The notes below the pieces were generated by a model. That model saw only the letters and a program-made list of their open reading frames with translations. It made no database searches and was not told the DNA's origin. Shown here piece by piece: positions 55,008 to 63,561 of a stretch of 64,000 nt of DNA (the stretch's first letter is position 1; every line of letters starts with the position of its first letter). Where the stretch lies: contig NZ_SMAI01000001.1 of NCBI RefSeq assembly GCF_004346185.1, forward strand, positions 867,490-931,489, read 5' to 3'. The position numbers and the translations under genes were made by a program. The stretch is from Aquabacter spiritensis (GTDB lineage Bacteria; Pseudomonadota; Alphaproteobacteria; Rhizobiales; Xanthobacteraceae).

Positions 55008-55565
55008 ATGAGCCGCATCGCCCTGCTGACGCGGGAGGGGCTTAGCCCCGCCCAGACCGAGGTCTACAATTCCATCAATGCCGGCGCGCGCGGCGGGGTG
55101 CGGGGGCCGTTCCGCGTGCTGCTGCATTCGCCGGATCTCGCGCGCCGGGTGGAGCAATTGGGCGTCTATGTCCGCTTCCAGTGCAAGGTGCCGGAGCGCC
55201 TGCGGGAACTGGCCATCGTCACCGTCGCCGCCCATTGGCGCGCGGCCTATGAATGGTACGCGCACGCGCCGCTGGCGCAGAAGCAGGGCATCACGGAAAC
55301 CGCGCTGGCCGCCATCGCGCAGGGCGAAACCCCCGATTTTTCCGAGGCGGGCGACCGCATCACCCATGCCTATGTCGCGCATCTGCTGAAGGCCGGACGC
55401 GTGTCGGATGCGGTCTATGGCGAGGCCAAGGCCCTACTGGGGGAGGACGGCATCGTCGATCTCACCGGGCTCGTCGGCTATTACACCCTGCTTGCCCTGC
55501 AACTCAACGCCTTCCAGGTTCCGGTGCCGGACGACGCCGAAACACCCTGGCCCGTGGCGGAGTGA
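55008..55565 (+). CDS. Carboxymuconolactone decarboxylase family protein
   Basis: The 185-residue protein is a CMD/AhpD-like family member, with GPFRVLLHSPDLARRVEQLGVYVRF and RLRELAIVTVAAHWRAAYEWYAHAP at the core. The latter replaces the CxxC of AhpD, so it is not a peroxidase of that type. It follows the alpha/beta hydrolase, and pairs of this kind occur in aromatic and lactone degradation. Its reaction in this operon is not known. Confidence 0.88.
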   Translation: MSRIALLTREGLSPAQTEVYNSINAGARGGVRGPFRVLLHSPDLARRVEQLGVYVRFQCKVPERLRELAIVTVAAHWRAAYEWYAHAPLAQKQGITETALAAIAQGETPDFSEAGDRITHAYVAHLLKAGRVSDAVYGEAKALLGEDGIVDLTGLVGYYTLLALQLNAFQVPVPDDAETPWPVAE

Positions 55566-55570
55566 GGGAC

Positions 55571-57322
55571 GTGAACGTCAGCAGCGAGGCGCTCGCGAAG
55601 CCGCATCGCCGGGAGAGCGGGGCGCACCTCCCGCGATCCGCGGAGCCTGCGCCCACGTCCCGGGTCTGGGAACATGGCCTGCCCGCGCTCGGCGTCCTCG
55701 CGGGCATCATCCTGGTGCTCGGCCCCTTCCTCGCCACCGTCATCCGCAGTCTGCTCTATTGGGACGTGGACGGGACGGTCAGCGTCACGCTGTTGAACTT
55801 CACCAACCTGCTCGGCGATCCCCGCTTCCTGGAAGCCGCGCGCAACACGCTGCTGTGCGGGGTGGGGGCGACCGTCTTCAGTTGTGTCCTCGGCGTGTCG
55901 CTGGCCTGGATCGTCTCGCGCACCGACGTGCCGGGTCGCGGGTGGTTCGAGGTGGCGAACCTCATCCCCTTCTTCCTGTCGCCTTATGTCGGCGCGGAAG
56001 CGTGGCGCTTTCTGGCCGCGCCCGGCAGCGGCATCCTCCACCGGCTCGCGGAGCAATATTTCGGGCTGAAACTGCCTTTTCTCAACATTTACGGGTTGGG
56101 GGGCGTCATCTGGGTGCTGTCGATCTTCTACACGCCTTATGTCTATCTGTTCGTCATCTCACCTTTGCGGCGCATGGATTCGGCGCTCGAGGATGCCGCG
56201 CGGGTGCACGGCGCCTCGTTCGTCTACACGCTGCGCCGCATCACCCTGCCCTTGCTGATGCCGGCCCTGCTGTCGGCGGCGATGATCGTGTTCGTCACCA
56301 GCGCCGGCCTGTTCGACGTGCCGTTCGCGCTTGCCGCGACCCATGGCATCCGCACCGTCCCCACCGAAATCTATTCCTCTCTGCAATACCCGTCCGATTT
56401 CGGCCGCGCGTCGGCCTTCGGCATGCTGATGCTGTGCCTGACCGTGTCGCTCACCCTGTGGCAGCGTCACTATCTCGCCGCGCGCCGGTTCGAGACCGTG
56501 AGCGGCAAGGGCTATCGCCCGCGCATCATCGTGCTTTCGCCGCTGGGCAAGGTGGCCGCGCTCGGTCTCGAACTGCTGTTCGTCGGCGTCGGCGTGGTCC
56601 TGCCCATCATCGCCCTGATCATGGTCTCGCTGCAGAGCATCTGGACCGGCCAGTTCCGCACCGGCTTCTTCACGTTCGACAATTTCAGCTACGTCCTGCT
56701 GAACTACGACCTCACCCGCACCGCCATCGGGAACAGCCTCATCCTGGCGGTCACGGGGGCGAGCATCGGCGTCGGCCTCAGCGTGCTGCAGAGCTATTTC
56801 CTCACCCGGGGCCCGGCGCGCGGCCGCGGCTTCATCGAGGCGGTGCTGTCGCTGCCGATCGGCATTCCCGGCATCATTCTGGGCCTCGGCTTCCTGATCC
56901 TGGCCGTGCGCACCCCGCTCTACAGCACGCTCTGGATCATCCTCATCGCCTATGTCGCGCATTTCTTCCCGCTGGCGGTGCGCACGGTGACGGCCATGCT
57001 GGTCGCCATCAATCCGGAGCTGGAGCAGAGCGCGCGGGCGAGCGGCGCCACCTGGTGGCAGACCATGCGCTACGTGCTGCTGCCGCTGCTGAAGCCGGCT
57101 TTGATCGCCGCCTGGCTCATGCTGTTCGTGATCTTCATCCGCGAACTGGGCTCCACCATCCTTCTGTTCGGTCAGGGCACGGAGACCATCTCGGTCGCCC
57201 TGGTGGCGCTGAGCGAGCGGGATTTCGGCTTCGTGGCCGCGTTGGCGATGATCCAGGTCGTCCTGCTTCTGTCCGCCTTCGCCTTGTTCCGTGTCACCCG
57301 CACCTCGCTGGTGCAGGACTGA
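55571..57322 (+). CDS. ABC transporter permease, two-domain iron(III)/AEP type
   Basis: The 583-residue protein has twelve helices and two binding-protein-dependent permease domains in tandem. The EAA loops are visible around LEDAARVHGASFVYTLRRITLPLL and LEQSARASGATWWQTMRYVLLPLL. This duplicated form is typical of FbpB, SfuB, thiamine and aminoethylphosphonate importers. The start is a GTG at 55571, five bases after the preceding stop. The ATPase and binding protein follow. Confidence 0.93.
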   Translation: MNVSSEALAKPHRRESGAHLPRSAEPAPTSRVWEHGLPALGVLAGIILVLGPFLATVIRSLLYWDVDGTVSVTLLNFTNLLGDPRFLEAARNTLLCGVGATVFSCVLGVSLAWIVSRTDVPGRGWFEVANLIPFFLSPYVGAEAWRFLAAPGSGILHRLAEQYFGLKLPFLNIYGLGGVIWVLSIFYTPYVYLFVISPLRRMDSALEDAARVHGASFVYTLRRITLPLLMPALLSAAMIVFVTSAGLFDVPFALAATHGIRTVPTEIYSSLQYPSDFGRASAFGMLMLCLTVSLTLWQRHYLAARRFETVSGKGYRPRIIVLSPLGKVAALGLELLFVGVGVVLPIIALIMVSLQSIWTGQFRTGFFTFDNFSYVLLNYDLTRTAIGNSLILAVTGASIGVGLSVLQSYFLTRGPARGRGFIEAVLSLPIGIPGIILGLGFLILAVRTPLYSTLWIILIAYVAHFFPLAVRTVTAMLVAINPELEQSARASGATWWQTMRYVLLPLLKPALIAAWLMLFVIFIRELGSTILLFGQGTETISVALVALSERDFGFVAALAMIQVVLLLSAFALFRVTRTSLVQD

Positions 57323-57335
57323 ATTGGAGGACGCC

Positions 57336-58472
57336 GTGAAAAGCGATCCGTCGAGCTTCGTCACCGTCCGGGGCCTGAAGAAAACCTTCGGATCCTATAC
57401 CGCTCTCAGCAACATCTCTCTCGCCGTGGAAGAGGGGCACACCCTTGCTTTGCTCGGCCCCTCCGGCTGCGGCAAGACCACCATGCTGCGCTGCCTCGCC
57501 GGGCTGGAGACGGCGGACGAAGGCTATATCGAGATCGCCGGCAAGGTGGTATTCGACAGTTCCCGGCGCATCAATCTGATGCCCGAGGCGCGGCAATTGG
57601 GCATCGTGTTCCAGTCCTACGCCGTATGGCCGCATATGAGCGTGGCGGAGAATGTCGGCTTTCCCCTGAAGGTCCGCAGGACGCCCAAAGCGGAGCTGGA
57701 GGCCCGGGTCCGCCGCATGCTGGACGTGGTGGGCCTCGGGGCCTGGTACGACCGCCCGGCCACCCAATTGTCGGGCGGCCAGCAGCAGCGCGTGGCGCTG
57801 GCCCGGGCCCTGGTTCACGAGCCGCGTCTGGTTCTGTTCGACGAGGCGCTCTCGAACCTCGATGCGCAGCTCCGCGAGCAGATGCGCATGGAGCTGTCCA
57901 TGCTCCAGGACCGTCTCGGCTTTACCGCCATCTATGTGACCCACGACCAGTCCGAGGCGTTCGGCCTGGCGGACCGGATCATCGTGATGAATCGCGGCCA
58001 TATCGATACAGAGGGCGCACCGCGCGACGTCTTCGATCGCCCGGCTACCCCCTTCGTGGCGCAGTTTCTCGGCCTCAACGTGCACGAAGGCGAGGTCATC
58101 GAGGTGGCGCGGACCCCGCCCTTCGGCGCCGTGTCCGGGCCGACCGCGAACTGGGCCCAGGTGGCGCTTCCCGGCGGCACTGCGGTCTGGGGCAAGCTCG
58201 GCCATGACCGCCAATTGAAGGCCGGCAGCCCGGCGCTGATCTGCGTCCGGAAGGAACATGTGCGGATCGCGGCCGGCGGCGTCGGCGGCCCCCAGGCCTT
58301 CCCGGCCGTGGTGCGGGCGGCCTCGTTCCAGGGATTGTTCGAAGAATACATCGTCGATGTCGCCGGCGTGGAATTGCGCGCCATCCAGCCCAGCGCCGGC
58401 GTGCGCTCGGGCGACAGCGTCGCCGTCGGCCTCGCGCCCGAGCAGTGCATCGTCCTGTCCCGCGACATGTAG
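57336..58472 (+). CDS. ABC transporter ATP-binding protein
   Basis: The 378-residue ATPase has Walker A GPSGCGKTT, the signature LSGGQQQRVALARAL, Walker B LVLFDEALSNLD, and the switch His in YVTHDQ. The C-terminal extension from about residue 240 is a TOBE-like domain, as in FbpC/PotA. The start is a GTG at 57336, with GGAGG directly upstream. It energises the two-domain permease encoded 13 bases before. Confidence 0.95.
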   Translation: MKSDPSSFVTVRGLKKTFGSYTALSNISLAVEEGHTLALLGPSGCGKTTMLRCLAGLETADEGYIEIAGKVVFDSSRRINLMPEARQLGIVFQSYAVWPHMSVAENVGFPLKVRRTPKAELEARVRRMLDVVGLGAWYDRPATQLSGGQQQRVALARALVHEPRLVLFDEALSNLDAQLREQMRMELSMLQDRLGFTAIYVTHDQSEAFGLADRIIVMNRGHIDTEGAPRDVFDRPATPFVAQFLGLNVHEGEVIEVARTPPFGAVSGPTANWAQVALPGGTAVWGKLGHDRQLKAGSPALICVRKEHVRIAAGGVGGPQAFPAVVRAASFQGLFEEYIVDVAGVELRAIQPSAGVRSGDSVAVGLAPEQCIVLSRDM

Positions 58473-58567
58473 GACCCACGACGTTCCAGCCAGTCCGCTC
58501 GGGCGCGGCGGACCGGTCCAACAGGGGCGAAAGACCCCGATCCAAGCGCCCTCAGGAGGAGACATTC

Positions 58568-59659
58568 ATGACATTGCGCACCACGGCCCTCGCGGCCCTC
58601 ATGTTCGGCGCCGTCGCGCTGGGCCAGGCCTCGGCCCAGGAGGCCCCCGCTTTGAAAGGCGCCTCGCCCGAGGAAAAGGCGCGCGTCGGCGCCCTCATCG
58701 AGGGCGCGGTCAAGGAGGGCAGCCTGTCCTATTGGGACACGGTGATCCAGCCCGGCACCAACGACAAGCTGGTCCGCGCGTTCAAGGAACGCTACGGCCT
58801 GCCGGCAGCGTTCAAGGTCAACTACACCCTCTCCCAGACCGGCGACCTCGTCACCCGCATCGAGCAGGAGCTGGGCGCCAGCCGCGTCACCATCGACGTC
58901 GCCGCCATCTCCGCGCCCATCTGGGTGTTCGAGCGGATGAACAAAGGCGAGCTGCTGGAATATCGCTCGCCGGAATACGCGCATTATAAGCGCATCTTCG
59001 AAGCGGGACTGGGCGTCGACGGCTATTTCGCATTCAACGGCGGATATGTCTTCGTGCCGATGTGGAACAGCGAGAATCTGGACTTCAAGGGCAAGTCCTA
59101 CACCGACATGATCGCGGCCGTGCCCGAGGGCAAGCTGAGCATGGGCGACGCCGCCAATTCCACCACCTTCCTCGCCACTTATATGGGCCAGCGGACCGTT
59201 CTGCCGGCGGACTTCTTCACCAAGCTCGCCGCCAAGAAGCCCATCCTCCTGCGCCGCTCGGAGCAGCTCGCGGCCGGATTGGTGACCGGCGAGCAGACCA
59301 TGACGCTGTCGGGCATGCCCACCCGCGCCTACCAGATGAACCAGAAGGGCGCGAAGCTGAAATTCGTGTTCCCGAAGGAAGGCGTGATGCTGCTGGCCCC
59401 CAGCACGTTCATCCTCGCCAAGGCGCCCCATCCCAACGCCGCCAAATTGTGGATCGACTTCATCCTCTCCGAGACCGGCCAGAAGATCCTCACCGAGAGC
59501 GAGGCGCTGATTTCCGGCCGGGCCGGCTTCAAGAGCCCGATCCCGGAATATTCGCCGCCGATCGAGAGCCTGAACCTGATCAAGTTCGACTGGAGCAAGC
59601 TCAACGTCCAGGACATGGCCAAGGCCAAGGCCGACTGGCTCAACACCTTCAATCCGTGA
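58568..59659 (+). CDS. Extracellular solute-binding protein of the ABC importer
   Basis: The 363-residue protein begins with a signal peptide (LRTTALAALMFGAVALGQASAQ) cleaved near residue 23. The mature protein is a type II (FbpA-like) periplasmic binding fold, with SYWDTVIQPGTNDKLVRAFKERYGLP and FILAKAPHPNAAKLWIDFILSETGQKIL. AGGAGG lies upstream of the ATG. The usual iron-liganding tyrosine pair is not evident near the C-terminus, so an organic ligand is likely. It completes the importer. Confidence 0.93.
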   Translation: MTLRTTALAALMFGAVALGQASAQEAPALKGASPEEKARVGALIEGAVKEGSLSYWDTVIQPGTNDKLVRAFKERYGLPAAFKVNYTLSQTGDLVTRIEQELGASRVTIDVAAISAPIWVFERMNKGELLEYRSPEYAHYKRIFEAGLGVDGYFAFNGGYVFVPMWNSENLDFKGKSYTDMIAAVPEGKLSMGDAANSTTFLATYMGQRTVLPADFFTKLAAKKPILLRRSEQLAAGLVTGEQTMTLSGMPTRAYQMNQKGAKLKFVFPKEGVMLLAPSTFILAKAPHPNAAKLWIDFILSETGQKILTESEALISGRAGFKSPIPEYSPPIESLNLIKFDWSKLNVQDMAKAKADWLNTFNP

Positions 59660-59721
59660 TGGCGCAGCCGGGCGGCGGACTCCCTCCGCCGCCCGGCCGA
59701 CCACCGAGTCCGGAGGCGCCG

Positions 59722-60234
59722 ATGTCCCTCGCAGCCCTGCATATGGAATCCGACAGCCTGGACCCCCGGCGCTTCCGCACCGTGATCGGCGCCTTCGCCA
59801 CGGGGGTGGCGGTCATCACGACCGCCTTCGAGGGCGCATTCCACGGCATGACCATCAATTCCCTCACCTCGGTCTCGCTGGACCCGTGCCTGCTGCTGGT
59901 CTGTCCCCGGCGCGGCAGCGCCACCGGGGCGGCGATCCGCGGCAGCGGCGCGTTCGCGGTCAACATCCGCGCCGCCGATCAGCGCGACCTCTCCCATCGC
60001 TTCGTCCGCGCGGACATCGCGGAACGCTTCGCCGAACTCGACATCGAACTCGGCCCGCGCGGCGTGCCGCTTTTGCCCGGCGCCATCGCCCATCTCTGCT
60101 GCCGCGTCTCGGCCATCCATCCCGGCGGGGACCACGAGATCGTGGTGGGCGAAGTGCGCACCTGCTCGGACGCGGGCGGCCATCCCTTGCTGTTCCACAA
60201 AGGCAGCTTCGGCGCCTTTCGCGGCGACGCCTGA
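59722..60234 (+). CDS. Flavin reductase family protein
   Basis: The 170-residue protein is a split-barrel flavin reductase (HpaC/ActVB type): RFRTVIGAFATGVAVITT, GMTINSLTSVSLDPCLLLVCPR and FAVNIRAADQRDLSHRF are the characteristic blocks, and HEIVVGEV lies later. CGGAGG lies upstream of the ATG. It should supply reduced FMN or FAD to the monooxygenase encoded about 200 bases downstream, forming a two-component system. Confidence 0.93.
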   Translation: MSLAALHMESDSLDPRRFRTVIGAFATGVAVITTAFEGAFHGMTINSLTSVSLDPCLLLVCPRRGSATGAAIRGSGAFAVNIRAADQRDLSHRFVRADIAERFAELDIELGPRGVPLLPGAIAHLCCRVSAIHPGGDHEIVVGEVRTCSDAGGHPLLFHKGSFGAFRGDA

Positions 60235-60429
60235 CACCCCCGCCGAGCGGCGCCAGCGCGCAATGATTTCGGACAAAAAGGAAAAGTAAATTTTCGAATT
60301 CCGGACGTTTTAGAAAGTCCAGCCAACTTCTATCGTCGCGGCCAGAGTCAATCCGTGGAACGCCCCACCGGGCCTTTCGCCTGTCCGGCGCCCCCCCGGC
60401 GCCGAGACATTCCCCATCGGAGCATTGTC

Positions 60430-61539
60430 ATGAAGATTGGGTACTTCACCATGCCGGTCCATCCCATCGAACGGGATTGGAGCGAGACCCTGAGGGAAGA
60501 CCGCGAGGCGGTCATCCTCGCCGACCGGCTGGGTTTCAACGACGCCTTCATCGGGGAGCATCTGTCCGACCGCTGCGAAACCATCACCAACAGCATGATG
60601 TTTCTCGCCTCCCTGGTCTCGGACACCAAGACCATCAAGCTGGCGACCGGCACCTCCAACCTCTCCCAGACGCACCCCACTTTGATCGCGGCCCAGGCGG
60701 CCATGCTCGACCATCTGGCGGGCGGCCGCTTCATCCTCGGCATCAGCCCCGGCGCCCTCACCACGGACGCGGAGGCGCTCGGCATTCTGGACGAGGACCG
60801 CAACAAGATCTTCGCCGAGGCGATCGACGTCATCCTGGAGATCTGGCAGCGCGAGGCGCCCTACGACATCGACCTGCCCGGCAACCGCTTCAAAGTCTCG
60901 ACCCGCCGCTCGCAGGCGCTCGAACTCGGCGTCGGCTATCTCCCGAAGCCGCTGCAGAAGCCGTATCCGGAAATCGTCGGGACGGTGCTCTCGCCATATT
61001 CGCCCGGTGTCATCGCCATGGGGCGGCGCGACTTTCATCCGCTGTCGGCCAATTTCCTCCTGTCCAAATGGATCAAGACCCATTGGGACAATTATGTGGA
61101 AGGCAAGACCCAGGTGGGGGCGAAGGCGAACCCCGCCGATTGGCGCGTCGCGCGCACCCTCTTCGTGGCGGACGACGAGGCCACCGCCGCCGCCTATGCC
61201 CGCACCGATCCGCGCGGCCCGTACCTGCATTATTACGGACAGATCCTGAAGAAGCTGAAGCGATCCAAGCGCCTGTTCGTCATGAAGGAGGAGCGCGACC
61301 AGCCGGACGAGGCGGTGACGCTCGATTCCATCATGGACAAGCTCGTCCTCTACGGCACGGTGAACAAGGTGGTGGATCAGATCCTCGCCTTGCGGGAGGA
61401 GGCCGGCGATTTCGGCGAGATCGTCTATGCCGGCATGGACTGGGTGTCCCCGGACCTGGCCAAGCGGTCGATGCAGCTCATGGCCGAAGAGGTGATGCCG
61501 CGGGTCAATGCCGCCATCGGTTCGGCGGCCGCGGCCTGA
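60430..61539 (+). CDS. LLM class flavin-dependent monooxygenase
   Basis: The 369-residue protein is a bacterial luciferase-like (LLM) TIM-barrel oxidoreductase. Landmarks are GYFTMPVHP at the N-terminus, FNDAFIGEH, LATGTSNLSQTHPTLIAAQAAMLDHLAGGRFILGISPGAL, and the C-terminal TVNKVVDQILALREEAG. With the adjacent flavin reductase it forms a two-component monooxygenase. Members include limonene, alkanesulfonate and camphane monooxygenases, but the substrate here is unknown. Confidence 0.93.
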   Translation: MKIGYFTMPVHPIERDWSETLREDREAVILADRLGFNDAFIGEHLSDRCETITNSMMFLASLVSDTKTIKLATGTSNLSQTHPTLIAAQAAMLDHLAGGRFILGISPGALTTDAEALGILDEDRNKIFAEAIDVILEIWQREAPYDIDLPGNRFKVSTRRSQALELGVGYLPKPLQKPYPEIVGTVLSPYSPGVIAMGRRDFHPLSANFLLSKWIKTHWDNYVEGKTQVGAKANPADWRVARTLFVADDEATAAAYARTDPRGPYLHYYGQILKKLKRSKRLFVMKEERDQPDEAVTLDSIMDKLVLYGTVNKVVDQILALREEAGDFGEIVYAGMDWVSPDLAKRSMQLMAEEVMPRVNAAIGSAAAA

Positions 61540-61550
61540 CCGGGGAGCTG

Positions 61551-61580
61551 CGCGCCGCCGGGCTTTTGCCGGGCGGCGCG
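61551..61580. terminator. Hairpin between convergent monooxygenase and LVIVD genes
   Basis: A 13-position stem with one mismatch (CGCGCCGCCGGGC against GCCGGGCGGCGCG) and a TTTT loop lies between two convergent genes. There is no T-tract on either side, so it may act as a bidirectional attenuation or mRNA-end structure. Confidence 0.5.
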
Positions 61581-61594
61581 GACGCCGCCTTGCC

Positions 61595-63130
61595 TCATCC
61601 GTCCCAGCCGGCATTGACATGCGGGACCGACCAGCCCGTCACCGCCATCGGTTCGAGCACCGGCGGGCCGAGGATCGGCGCCGACAGGCAGTAAAGCCCG
61701 GCATGGGTGGAAAGCCAGATCAGGTTCCGATCCCATTCGATAAAGACGGCTTCCGTCGTGCCGCGCCGCCAGCTCATATAATCCGAGATATCGCCGTCGC
61801 GCGGCGGCACGAAATACGCCACCTCCTTCGGCTCGGTCGGATCGGAAATGTCGAACAGGCGCAGCCCGGCATTGAGGTAGGACAAGGCGACGATCTCCGG
61901 ACGCGCCTGTCCCGGTGCGATCCAGTGCTGCATGACGCGCGAACTGAATCGTCCCCGCGCCATTGCGAAGTCCTTATACGGCGCGTCGGGATGCGGCATC
62001 GGGCGCGGGAACAGCCCGATGATGCGCGGCTTGGCCGGATCCTTCACATCGACGACATAGCTCGTGTGGAACGGCTCCCGGCAGTCCGCCTCGAGCGATT
62101 CCGGGATCGCGATGACGAGGTTCTGAAGCCGCGGATGGCGCAAGGGATCGGCGGTGACCGGCACGACATGATGGTAGGGAATGCCCCCGATGGCCTCCAG
62201 CGGGTGGGTCACCTTGCCATAGACCTTCGGGTTGCGGATGTCGGACAGATCATGGACGTAAAGTCCAAAATGTCCCCACCCGCCATAGCCGATGGTGCCG
62301 CCGTCCTCGACCCGCTTGGGGACGATGCACGGCGTCCGGTTGCCGGTCCACGAACACTGATCGCCGGCGAACGGATACGTCGCGCGGTAGAACTCCGCCT
62401 CGTCGCGCCGCTGGCCGGGAACCCACCACCTGGAGACTTCCTTCACCTTGGCGGGATCGGACATGTCGACGATCATCAGGCCGTTGCTGTAGACGCGCTC
62501 CGTACTTTCCATCCGCAACTGGTCGTCCCAGCCGCAGGCGAGATAGGCATATTGCCCGCCATCATAGAACGGCAGATGGACACCGTGGCCGCTGGGGCCG
62601 GTCTCGAACGCGCTGAGCAGTTCGGGCTTTTCGGGGTTGGTGACGTCGTAGGTCTTGATGCCGCGAAAGCCGGGATCGGCGATCGCCGCCCGGGCATAGT
62701 CGTCATGATATTTTCCGCGCGGATATTGCGGGGTTCCTGGCGTCAGCGGCATCTGATGCGCAACGACGCGGATCCATTTCTTGAGGCGGGCGTTGTAGAC
62801 GCAGCTCTGGAACGTCGCGAGGTCGCTCTCGGCGATCACATGGGCCTTTGTCGGCTTCGTGACATCCACCCATCCGCCTTTGAAGGCGATCAGGCGCCGG
62901 GACCCTTTGGCCCACAGGCAGGAATGCTCGTCTCCGAAGATCGTGACCTTCACCGACGGGAAAAAGCCGACGATCTCGAGATTGGAGATGTATTGGTTGC
63001 GATCGAGATAGGTCAGAGCGCCGGCCGGCAGCCGAAACGGCACCGTTCCGCCACCCGGCATGACGCCTTCGACGGACGGCGCGTCGAGGCTGGACGGCAA
63101 TTCCGGGGTTCGATCGTCATTCTGTGCCAT
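61595..63130 (-). CDS. LVIVD repeat-containing protein, probable beta-propeller
   Basis: The 511-residue protein contains repeated beta segments of LVIVD type (GIKTYDVTNPEKPELLSAF, NGLMIVDMSDPAKVKEVSRW, LRLFDISDPTEPKEVAYF, TSYVVDVKDPAKPRIIGLF), which form propeller blades. No signal peptide is seen at the chosen ATG (63130), which has AAGGGA upstream. It may be a scaffold or a metal-dependent enzyme. It faces the monooxygenase operon and could belong to the same pathway. Confidence 0.85.
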   Translation of the reverse strand: MAQNDDRTPELPSSLDAPSVEGVMPGGGTVPFRLPAGALTYLDRNQYISNLEIVGFFPSVKVTIFGDEHSCLWAKGSRRLIAFKGGWVDVTKPTKAHVIAESDLATFQSCVYNARLKKWIRVVAHQMPLTPGTPQYPRGKYHDDYARAAIADPGFRGIKTYDVTNPEKPELLSAFETGPSGHGVHLPFYDGGQYAYLACGWDDQLRMESTERVYSNGLMIVDMSDPAKVKEVSRWWVPGQRRDEAEFYRATYPFAGDQCSWTGNRTPCIVPKRVEDGGTIGYGGWGHFGLYVHDLSDIRNPKVYGKVTHPLEAIGGIPYHHVVPVTADPLRHPRLQNLVIAIPESLEADCREPFHTSYVVDVKDPAKPRIIGLFPRPMPHPDAPYKDFAMARGRFSSRVMQHWIAPGQARPEIVALSYLNAGLRLFDISDPTEPKEVAYFVPPRDGDISDYMSWRRGTTEAVFIEWDRNLIWLSTHAGLYCLSAPILGPPVLEPMAVTGWSVPHVNAGWDG

Positions 63131-63258
63131 TGCGGATCCCTTATGGGCGACCCAGCCCGGCGACGGGACGTCTGTCGCTGGACTGCGGTGAAACAGCTGA
63201 GGGAAGAGACAGACCTTCACGATACGTGCGGCTCGAAGCTATCAGCTTTTCGCCCTTC

Positions 63259-63293
63259 ATCAAGTCGCTGGACTTATAATCAAGTCACTTGAT
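63259..63293. promoter_or_regulatory. Two operator-like palindromes upstream of the LVIVD gene
   Basis: ATCAAGT-C-ACTTGAT (63279-63293) is a perfect 15-base palindrome. A related inverted repeat, AAGTC-GCTG-GACTT (63262-63275), lies just beside it with the same half-site. On the minus strand a TATAAG-like -10 box falls between them. Paired sites over a promoter suggest repression by a dimeric regulator with dyad recognition. Confidence 0.55.
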
Positions 63294-63385
63294 TTCCCCA
63301 TCCCGACTTCGCGCGGCGGCCTTCCGCCGATCGCGCGCCGGACCGCGCGCCGCCCGCCGGCGGCGGCCTCCCCCTGTCGTCCCGG

Positions 63386-63428
63386 CCTGCCCCGTCTCCT
63401 GCCCCGTCCCCTGCCCCGTCTCCTGCCC
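63386..63428. repeat. Tandem CCTGCCCCGTCY repeat
   Basis: The 12-base unit CCTGCCCCGTC(T/C) is repeated about three and a half times in the gap between the LVIVD promoter and the rRNA promoter. No gene is supported in 63131-63530. Confidence 0.7.
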
Positions 63429-63503
63429 GCGCCGGCCATCGCCGCAGCGCGCAGGGGCCGATCGGGTGGCCGGCGGCGCGCGCAAAACCGACGGCCTCGG
63501 CCC

Positions 63504-63561
63504 GGCTTTTTGAAATTCTCGAAAAAATGCAGTTGACGGATCCGTCCAGGGCCGTCATAAG
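63504..63561 (+). promoter_or_regulatory. Probable rRNA operon promoter with AT-rich UP-like region
   Basis: TTGACG (63533-63538) is followed after exactly 17 bases by CATAAG (63556-63561), a normal sigma-70-type spacing. Upstream, TTTTTGAAATTCTCGAAAAAA is an AT-rich block of the UP-element kind in otherwise GC-rich DNA. The leader that follows supports its role as an rrn promoter. Confidence 0.7.
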
